From positions 6,448,001 to 6,512,000 of the forward strand of contig BSYQ01000001.1 of NCBI GenBank assembly GCA_030272585.1: a DNA stretch of 64,000 nt. The letters run 5' to 3'. Under the pieces are notes generated by a model that worked only from the letters and a program-made list of their open reading frames with translations, did no database searches and was not told the origin of the DNA. Shown one piece after another: positions 35,001 to 42,915 of the stretch (its first letter is position 1; every line of letters starts with the position of its first letter). The translations under genes and the position numbers were made by a program. The stretch comes from Bryopsis sp. KO-2023 (Eukaryota > Chlorophyta > Ulvophyceae > Bryopsidales > Bryopsidaceae).

Positions 35001-38000
35001 TCTATGAGGTTGCATTGTACAGCATGCCAAGTGTGGATGTAATACCTAGCTTTCCCCAAAATAGCTCTTTAATTCGAGCTGGTTGTGCACGCAACCTTTG
35101 CATATTGTCTGACGCCTCTCTCTTGTGGTAGATATGGGTCCCTCACAGAACAAAAATTGACATATCGCCAGTTTGTGGCTTGTCTCATACTGTGGCTTAA
35201 TCTGGAAAAGGACGAAAAAGAAGAAAGTGAATCCGACAGCAGTGATGGCACATGGTCCTTACAATCCCCTCGTCCACTTGCTGCATCTGATGATGAGAAG
35301 AAACAACTCCTGCCGGCGCAGGTATTGACAGCTGTGTTGTTCTACCGTGCAAGTCGCTGAATGTGTTCGAATTCAGTCCATGGCAATCGGTCAATGTGAC
35401 CTGTGGCTTTTGACTCCTTGAAAAATAACATCTGTCTTGTTCCAGGGGGAGTCGAAAAAAGTGGGAGGAGACAAGCAGAGCTTTTCCGCGCAAAGAAGCG
35501 GCTTCAGCGACTTTGATGCCGCCTATGCTCACTTGAACGCTTCAAAAACTCCTACTGAAATCAGCTCACGAAGCACTTTGATAACATTCGGTCACAAGCT
35601 CTTCAGGCGGATTTACAACTCAATCAAATTGTTGTGTCCCCCTTTAAAACGATGGGGAAAGAATGATGAGTTGATCAAAGTCTTCTTGCAGGCTGACAAA
35701 GATCGATCGAACAAGATTGATAAGGATGAGGTGAGCAAAAAGGATTTATGCGAAAGAGTTAAGCACGATCTAAACATCGGTATTTAATATCGATACTAAC
35801 TATATACTTGATATCAAGTATTACCAGCCAATTATACCCCTTGAATTCAATCAAGTAGTGATGGAATCGGTTGTGGGTTCACAGTTCTCACAGATGGTGA
35901 CGCAATTATTGGAAGGCCAGGAAAAAAAGGCGACGCAGGAAGAAATTGACAAACTCTTTGGCATGTTCGATCACAATGGAAGCGGGTTCATCACATACCA
36001 GGATTTTGTAGCTGTGGCAAAGGACGCGAAGAATCTTGCGGTTTTGATTCAGCCAGGCAATGAAATTCAAGTCAGAGGAAGGTGGGATAAGCTTATTTAT
36101 GCTTCTGGACACAGAGGGCCTGGGACTCACCTCTTTAAAACAATTTTGCCCTTTTTTTCTCATTCCCTTCTCGTATATCTTCTGCCCAGATGGAGAATCG
36201 ACCCAAGTTCGACGTGGTTGCGTTATTGGGATGAGCTCGCAATACGTTACCTGGCGATTGGGTATTTTTTCGAAGTGCCTTTCAACATCTCCTTCCAGGC
36301 TTCGAAGGTTCTCGGGCAGCCATACTTCATCTTTCAGCACTTTATGGATGTTTTACTGTGGATAGACATCTGTCTGAATTTTTTCCGACCCTACATCAAC
36401 GAATTCTCGGTTGTGGAAATTGACCTCAAACGCATAAAATGGAACTACCTGGGGTCCAATTTTATTTTGGACTTGGTGACTGCCTTTCCTTTGGATCTAC
36501 TGGTCTTCTCAGATGGAGCTACTCACAGCTACATCGCTTGGCTGAGGGTATTTAGGATGTTGAGGTTGTATAGGTACATCCTTTGGAAGAAGTCCAAGGC
36601 AAGTTGTTTTTCTCGACACAAGTCTCTCAAAACTGCTTTTTTTTCTTCCAACAAAAATGAATGATCAGCAATTCCTCATCATTGTGTTGTCTCATCGTAC
36701 AGGCACGCCCAACAACCAGTACAAAAGTATCTGATGGTGCAATGAGGCTGATCCCCTTGGTTCTCGCGACGTCTCATATTTTGGGGTGTTTTTGGTGGAG
36801 TATTGGTATATACAGGATGGAAAGTGGCTCAGACCTCTCTCGTCGTTGGGTTGGACACTATCAGGCCTTTGGGACTGACAATATTCCAGAAAACGCACAC
36901 GTTCTCGAGCAATACGTGTTGAGCTTTTACTGGGCAATAGCGACCATATCCACAAACGGACAAATAGGAGAGGGAACGGCAAGAACTTACACAGAAATCG
37001 CATTCACCTGTGTGATGATCTTGGTATCCATCACTTTGTATGTGTATGTGCTGGGAGAGCTTTCGGATCTAGTCATGACTCAGGATATGAAGCTGGTGGC
37101 GACAAGGGGGCAGGTGCTTATCATCAACGAACAAGCCACGCTCTTGGAAACCCATTGAAAAGAACGCTTGACAGAACATACCATTTCCTTGTCGCAGGTC
37201 CAGACTATTCAAAACTTCATTGAGGCAAGCAATGTCCCAGAAGACCTCAGTCGAGAAATAAGCAAGCACTTCGAAATAATCAGCAAACGAAACACCGACC
37301 AAGGGGATTCCACAGAGCCGTCTTCTGACATTATTTCAAGACTATCTCATTCCCTGCAAGTGGAGATCGCAAGGAACATAAGCCACACTCTGGTGGAAAA
37401 CTGTTTTGTGTTTAGCGGCTGCGATGAGAACTTTATCGATTCTTTCTGCGTCTTGCTTCGGGAGGTAGGACTGTGTTGTGTTGTTTGCCGTCCTTGCAAA
37501 CTTCATAACTCCTTTCTTGAACCTTTGTTTGGTCCGAAAAAGGTGACTGTCCCTCCGGAAAACTACCTCTTTCGAATGAATGAGGTCGGAAAGGAGCTGT
37601 ATATCATAGCGAAAGGTTGTGTTGAAATGACCAACGACGACGAAGTCGAAGGAGAGGTTGTGCTCGAAACGCTGGAGCATGGAATGGTGGTTGGGGAGCT
37701 GGGATTTTTTTTTGGAATGAGGCATACGATGCATGCGAAGGTAGCTTTTGGACACCCATCAACTCTGTTCGGATTGGACAAGAACGACTATCAGCAGCTT
37801 GCGAAGCTGTATCCAGAAGCGGAAGAACAGATCCTGCGAAACATATTGGAGTTCTGGGATGGTGCAGGAAAATCGAGTCGGGGAAGTATGTCTGCAAGGT
37901 GTGAAATAATGATGCGGGTTATAGGGATGTGGTTCCGATACGTTGCTGAAATCCAAAATGCAGAAGACCGAAACCACAGTTTTCAGAGTCCTGAATAGCT

Positions 38001-40716
38001 TTCTTGTCCGTTTGCAGAGAAGTTCAATCTGCACATGGGCAAAAAAGCAACAGAGGCTCTGCGATGAGATCGGGCAGGGGACAGGACAATGGAAGTAGCA
38101 ACGAGACCATAAACGCTATTCGTGCAATGCTGAAAGTCGCCCGTCAAAAGAAACATAACGAGCGGGTTGTGTGCTTGATTTCAGCAGCAGCAGCGTGAGT
38201 CCAGCTGTTCTGTTGTGTATTTGTTACATTTCTTTCAACACGAAATCGAACCACCCTCTCGTTACGGCAGGAACGACATAGAAGAGGTTCGGCGGTTGTT
38301 TGCCGGCGCGGATGTCGGTGTCGACGAGGGGGACTATGACAAGAGAACACCACTTCATCTCGCAGCCAGCAACAATCACTTGAGCATGGTCAAGCACTTG
38401 GTCATCGTTCATGGTGCAGATATAAATGTTGTGGATCGCTATGGCGGCACACCCATTTCAGATGCCGTCGTGGGGAGACATGCTGAGGTTGCATCGTTTC
38501 TCAGACAGCAAGGGGCTACTTTGCAGCTGAATGACCCTGCAAGTAAGCTGAATCCTGATCAACGTTGAGAAAGCCTATCGCGATGTCAGACAGTCGAAGC
38601 AACCAGCCAAGGACGAAGAACTCTTAGGCCATCTTTCTTCAAATTTGGTTGCTGGGGTACCTTAGCTCGCAATCAATCCTCTGTGTATATGCTTTGTTGC
38701 TTCCCCAACAGGTGAAATTTGTCAAGCAGTAAGCGATGGTGATCTGGACTATGTCAAAATGCTGGTGGACAATGGCATTGACGCAAACGTGGCTGATTAT
38801 GATAGTCGTTCTCCTCTCCACCTGGCAGCGGCAAATGGACAATTGGAAATCCTCAAGTACCTGTGTGGCATTCCATCAATCAACGTGAACCCAGTTGATC
38901 GTATAGGTGGGTCCTGCTTCTTGCTAAACCGAACCTAAAGAAGAGATGAGATCGATTCCGACTGTGTTCCTTCCAAACCCTCAATAAGAGAACAAATTAG
39001 CTATATTTGGCTCGACATGTGAAGCCAAATTCGCAGCGTCAAAAAACATTTCAACCGAGTTCATCGTGAAGGATAAGGTTTGATGGAGTCGATAGCATTC
39101 CGTCAGGTCCCACGGATCCTTTTATCTATCACGTTCCCCTTTCTTGCAGGAGGGACACCTCTGCAAGATGCCGTTCGACACAGGCACAAGGAATGCCAAA
39201 TACTGTTACGGGATGTCGGAGCCCATTTTGGGGAAATGGACGTGTCTACCATCCTGTGCACCGCAGGTGCAGAAAACGATATGGAAATGGTGCAGGTGAT
39301 CACACATGGCCGTTTCCCTTTCCTGCGCAATCTTCAACTGTGGTGAAAGAAGGAGCATTTGGAGTGAGATTCACAGCGGACTCAGACTCATATGTTTTCA
39401 GACACTGTATGACAGCGGAGTGGACATGAACTGCACCGACTACGACTTTCGCACAGCGCTGCACTTGGCTGCGTCGAATGGGTCATTGGAGGTCGCTTCG
39501 TTTCTACTGCAGACAACAGGTATGAGCACCTCGAGTAAATATAGACTGCAGTCGCAGTTAATTTTTTCCCTCCTTACTCTTTGGACCGCAAACACAGGGG
39601 TCACAGCATAATACGATTTTATACACAAAGACAGAACCGCTGTGACTAGAGTGCTCGATTATTGACGCTGCGCTGTTCAGGCATCGACATCAACCCAATA
39701 GACAGGAAACTATGCACTCCTCTCGAAGACGCTATACGCCACAATGAAACAGTTGTGCAAGCTCTTCTGGAGAACGCTGGAGGATTATGCGGAAACCATC
39801 CATCATTGGCCGATAAGGCAGCGAAGAACAACGAAAAACAGCAAAAGCAAATCGAAACGAACCTTTTGAATCGAGCATCGCGTTTGGTCGAAGCGACGGC
39901 TGAGTATGGGTTGATCAAGAAGCTTGAAAGTGGTGAGGCTCTCATCTGGTGCAAAATATCGTTAACTGTTAAGCACCCCACTCTTGCCGCCAACGATCTC
40001 TGACTTCTGTGTCGTGCAGTGCAAAATGGATTGGAAAGGCACACCATTGACTTGCAGCAGAATTGTCTGGCGTATTTTGACTCTCTCAACGTCATGGTGG
40101 ATGCCGCCGCCAGCAGCATAGAAGTGTGCCTTGAGGATGCAGACAAAAGGGCTGCCAGCTCGCAAAAGCACATATCCTTCCGAGTGAAGGAACTCCAAAA
40201 GATTCTTGAAGGCACCGATGCTCAGGAGTGCTTCGAGTTTCCTTTGGTCAGAAAAGTAGCGCGGGAAGTGGTAACCCTGGCCAAAGATATGACGCTGCTC
40301 CTCCCAAAGTTTGAGGAATTGATGAAACGAGTTGTGGAAGCGGGGCAGACCAACGGATACTACTTCGAGGGGTACCAAGAGGAGATAATAAGAAGGAAAA
40401 TCGAGAAGAGGCAGGCCAAGGTAGGTCTCGATTCCTATTTTTCCAGCTCTGGGTAATCTTTGAGATGAGCTCGAATTCCCAAAGTGACTGGACAGGTTTC
40501 AATCATTCTCAATTGTTCGTTTGATGTTTGTTTGTTTGTTTGAACAGATTTGTTCGTGAAACTTGAGTTTCAAAGCTGATGCCGACGCTTTGTTGGTGCC
40601 GGAACTAATTTCTGTTTTTGTCTGCCCAGATGAAGAAAAAGATCGGCAAGCAAACGTTGGCACGAAGCAGCACTATTTCAGACGGCCAGCTGCCGTCACC
40701 TGTTTTGTACTATTGA
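29016..40716 (+). CDS. Giant two-repeat CNBD-ankyrin channel protein with a central EF-hand block
   Basis: Thirty-one exons: 29016-29062, 29117-29579, 29630-29863, 29985-30376, 30479-30679, 30807-31192, 31319-31479, 31574-31795, 31884-32213, 32323-32630, 32735-33173, 33258-33497, 33607-33853, 33925-34128, 34251-34541, 34701-34959, 35132-35321, 35446-35730, 35828-36081, 36190-36598, 36703-37113, 37198-37464, 37543-37898, 38018-38194, 38271-38542, 38712-38906, 39150-39295, 39402-39519, 39681-39932, 40020-40420, 40630-40716. All phases agree and the sum is 8,244 nt (2,747 residues). Order: coiled-coil N-terminus; module 1 with S1-S6 (~290-600), CNBD-like (~650-800) and ankyrins (~815-1115); helical linker; EF-hands (~1440-1690); module 2 with S1-S6 (~1725-1985), CNBD-like (~2070-2190) and ankyrins (~2260-2555); coiled-coil tail. 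Each half resembles a plant AKT-type channel, but without GYG filters. Exon 2 could instead start at 29138. Two introns use GC donors. Confidence 0.85.
30054..31479 (+). other. Channel gene, module 1 membrane domain
   Basis: S1 is LWNNFNLATAIICTWELF, S2 MYDVLLVVNIAMDFVFILDV, S3 YLLGTILSYVPYIVEVSY. A weakly charged S4 has QLPRLSRM across an exon junction, and S5 is FCLIVIGVSHWNGCTFYWM. That S5 ends like plant Shaker channels, which have H-W-x-G-C at this place. The pore stretch at 31081-31110 reads SSISNMAYEP where GYGD is expected, followed by S6 (ELLFCIFSIVSQLFLEAYVL) and a C-linker. The fold is convincing, but conductance and selectivity cannot be predicted. Confidence 0.75.
31574..32213 (+). 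other. Channel gene, module 1 cyclic-nucleotide-binding-like domain
   Basis: The beta-roll is recognisable from VYLMPGETILRQREMPREL to LGEVAFFMGIAQPEAM. In ligand-binding domains the phosphate-binding cassette ends with Arg-Thr/Ser-Ala. Here the equivalent stretch, PEAMSAVN, lacks the arginine, so nucleotide binding is doubtful. Confidence 0.7.
32323..33400 (+). other. Channel gene, first ankyrin block (three double-repeat units)
   Basis: Three units of about 66 residues each combine two ankyrin repeats: DYDDRTTLHLAAS with DRWDGTPLSDA, DYDQRTALHLAAS with DRWGNTPLVDA, and DYDNRTALHVAAS with DRWMSTPLQDS. This D-Y-D-x-R-T / D-R-W-x-x-T-P pairing is also the ankyrin pattern of animal glutaminase. 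The third unit is split by a GC-AG intron (33174-33257). Confidence 0.85.
34701..36081 (+). other. Channel gene, EF-hand block between the two channel modules
   Basis: Three EF-hand-like loops lie in exons 16, 18 and 19: DHTNDGHIGAKS, DKDRSNKIDKDE (at the exon 18/19 junction) and DHNGSGFITYQD. The last has canonical ligands at positions 1, 3, 5, 7 and Gly at 6, though position 12 is Asp, not Glu. The first lacks a position-12 acid. An acidic Ser/Asp-rich segment (ESESDSSDG) lies between. This suggests Ca2+ sensing between modules, as in two-pore channels, which carry EF-hands between their two repeats. Confidence 0.75.
36190..37113 (+). other. Channel gene, module 2 membrane domain
   Basis: S1 lies around AIRYLAIGYFFEVPFNIS, S2 is FMDVLLWIDICLNFF, and S3 is YLGSNFILDLVTAFPLDLL, which is highly typical of CNBD channels. 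S4 is WLRVFRMLRLYRY with regularly spaced arginines, and S5 is LVLATSHILGCFWWSIG. The pore stretch at 36943-36975 reads TISTNGQIGEG. Gly-Gln recalls the filter of plant CNGC channels rather than K+ GYGD. S6 is CVMILVSITLYVYVLGEL. Exon 20 ends at a GC donor (36599). Confidence 0.8.
37198..37898 (+). other. Channel gene, module 2 C-linker and CNBD-like domain
   Basis: The C-linker helix includes VQTIQNFIEASNVPEDLSRE. The beta-roll runs through FRMNEVGKELYIIAKGCVEM and VVGELGFFFGMRHTMHAKV. The usual arginine of the phosphate cassette is again not followed by Thr/Ser-Ala, so classical cAMP or cGMP binding is doubtful. The 78-bp intron 37465-37542 has no stop and a length divisible by three. Confidence 0.7.
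38271..39780 (+). other. Channel gene, second ankyrin block (three double-repeat units)
   Basis: The same architecture as in module 1: DYDKRTPLHLAAS with DRYGGTPISDA, DYDSRSPLHLAAA with DRIGGTPLQDA, and DYDFRTALHLAAS with DRKLCTPLEDA. Three units per half, with the same internal order, support duplication of a whole channel-CNBD-ankyrin gene rather than independent domain gain. Exons are more finely split here than in module 1. Confidence 0.85.
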
Positions 40717-40924
40717 TTCGCTGTATTGGGTCTCCAAAAAATAGAAAAAAAGGGATTGGGAGGCTGGCCATAAACCGATGGCACAGAAAAATATGGCATG
40801 ATTACACAAAGAAAAACCACAATCCTGTTCTGACAACAACATCGAGTTGAATAAAATCGAAGGATGGAATCTAAAATCTGAGAAACGCATTCTAATCGCT
40901 GAAAAACTAACAAACAAACAAGAT

Positions 40925-41934
40925 TTACATCCCAACAAAGCCAGCCAACAAGGAGGTGATGAAAGTCATCTTGAACAATCCCCCTAGAACAAAAAGGGCA
41001 TGTACGATCATCTGCATGGTCCCGAATAAGCCCATCATGCACATATATGTTGCCTGTACAGAAACGAACATGTACATTTCTCCTTCCAAAAATGCTGCAC
41101 AGAAAGTCCCCTGCGTGTCCATGCATGTGACGAGGCTGTGTCGACTCTCTCCCTCAAAAAGAAAAGATTTGGAGCTCATGAGATCCGATTCCTCTAGAAT
41201 ACAGCTTGCGCATTATCAAGGAGGGGATGCTATCGAAAACATCTGGATCAAAACCTAAGAAACAACAAAAACGAGCACACGGAAGCGAGTGGTGTGCTCA
41301 GGAAGCGGTTTCGTCGCAACCTCCCCTGGGGAAATCTTGCAAGAATTTGAACACGGGTTTGTGCCGCCTCCGAGATAGCTTTCACTGGAGTGGCGGCCAT
41401 TTCCCCCCCTCTCGACAGATCAGATGGCTCTTCTGTGGGAATTTGTGGCTGTTGGATTCGTTCGGACGAAAGAATCGCACTCGGAACACTTGTCACTGGT
41501 CGTTCACTTTTTTGGACAGGAGCTCCCAAATCCTGATCAGGGTCTATTTTTCCAGTGTCGGCAATCTCTCTGCGGAGGGCCTCGTGTGAGCGGGTCATGG
41601 AAAGGCGTATTTCTTGCAGTTCCCCTCTCGCCTTATAAATTTCTTCTTCGAAACGTGATAATCTCTCTCGAAGTCCAACCATCTGCCCCTGATGATACCG
41701 ACGCTCTGATTGGGATACGACCTTTTCTCTGCGACGCCTCATGTTTTGTTTCATCCAATCGATTTCTTTCCACACCCTTCACAGAGAGATCAAGACACGT
41801 GAGTTAGTCGAGGGGGGGGGGCGTTTCTCCTTCGAAGGAATGACAAATTTCGGGACGATTTCAACCAGGGGCTTTTTTTCAGAGGACGAGCGCAACCTTT
41901 CCATTTGTTCCTCCAGCGCTTGCATCTTCAACAT
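40925..41934 (-). CDS. Coiled-coil protein with a C-terminal membrane anchor (partly resolved)
   Basis: Minus strand. A short exon (41934-41897, ATG, MLKMQALEEQMER) joins in phase 2 to a long one from 41776. The long exon continues the heptad pattern (VWKEIDWMKQNMRRRREKV, GLRERLSRFEEEIYKARGEL), then becomes Pro/Ser-rich. The last exon, 41053-40925, encodes a hydrophobic end (MQMIVHALFVLGGLF and FITSLLAGFVGM) suggesting one or two membrane helices at the very C-terminus. The donor of the middle exon (somewhere before 41250) and possible upstream exons are not resolved. I do not recognise the family. Convergent with the giant channel gene. Confidence 0.45.
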
Positions 41935-42915
41935 TCCAGCCAGTGCAAAACTTCTTCTTGGATAGGAGTAAACGCAGCCTCAGGATCCAGGTTTGACGAC
42001 TGCGCGTGGCTGCTCCCAGGCGCTCTCGACAGCTGCAGCGTACAATGGCTCTCTTTCAGGGTTTTTCCAGTGTGGGGTGCAGTTGACTGTTCTGTTGATG
42101 ATTCCAGCTTCACATCCAACCATTAATATTGAACTTCAACCAAAGCTGTTTCATTGTCTTCCTGGTGAAAGTGTTGGGTCGTTCCTCTCGTCAAGAATCT
42201 TCGTGGTGGATGAAGTCGTTCTATGCAGCCCGAAAACTTGAAACCTGAAGCTACCTGAAAAAATGTACCCCACTCTATTGCTCTTTTTTTGATATTTTCT
42301 CCCTGACAAGCTACTGCGTTCAGTGAAAAAAGAGAACGAAGATATGGAACACCTTTGATACAACGTCAAGATGGCGGCGCAGCTGAAAAGGAGTCTTTCA
42401 GGACCATACATCTACAGCCAAGGCTGGCCAGTAGCTGCAGTCTATTCCTCCGGAATAGATATGAGCTTACAATTCTGTTGTCAGGGAGGGGTGTTGTTAT
42501 GAGATGGAGATGACTTTCTCTCAGATTTTTCCTTTGGTGTAATGGGGAGGAATCGCTGATGATTAAAAGCAACCCTCCCCTTTCTTGAAGTTATCTTTTG
42601 CTGTGGTTTGCAATTATTGATTCATTGATTGAAGTTTTCTCCTTACATCCATGTGGATCGCACATCAATGCTGTCAACAAACCTCAAGATGAAGAAACGA
42701 AATCAAACTTCTCGAGAACATGAGCTCATGTTCAGGGGAAAGGAATCAAATCAACAACCAGTCAGACTGCCGCAGACGTCGGACTGCGGAACCCAAACGG
42801 GAAAACACGTCAAGTCGTCGTCACCTCGACGATGACGATCGAATAACCAGCAAACCACGACTCTCAGCAGGTTTTTCTTGAAGTGGTACAGCCAATACAC
42901 AACTGCTACACACAC
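41935..42915. other. Intergenic or unresolved 5' exons, no firm gene
   Basis: A minus-strand frame at 41928-42119 may be an upstream exon of the coiled-coil gene but has no ATG. A + strand frame at 42629-42835 is unsupported. This region also holds the promoter of the following + strand gene. Confidence 0.35.

Noticed and set aside
33500-36200. Two adjacent channel genes instead of one
   Set aside because: Exons 13-19 connect both modules with matching phases and no stop, and no promoter-like gap or good ATG context was found between them. It remains the main alternative to test.
29016-40716. Channel gene as a pseudogene because both filters are non-canonical
   Set aside because: Thirty splice junctions and more than 8 kb of coding sequence are intact without a frameshift or stop, which is not expected for a decaying gene.
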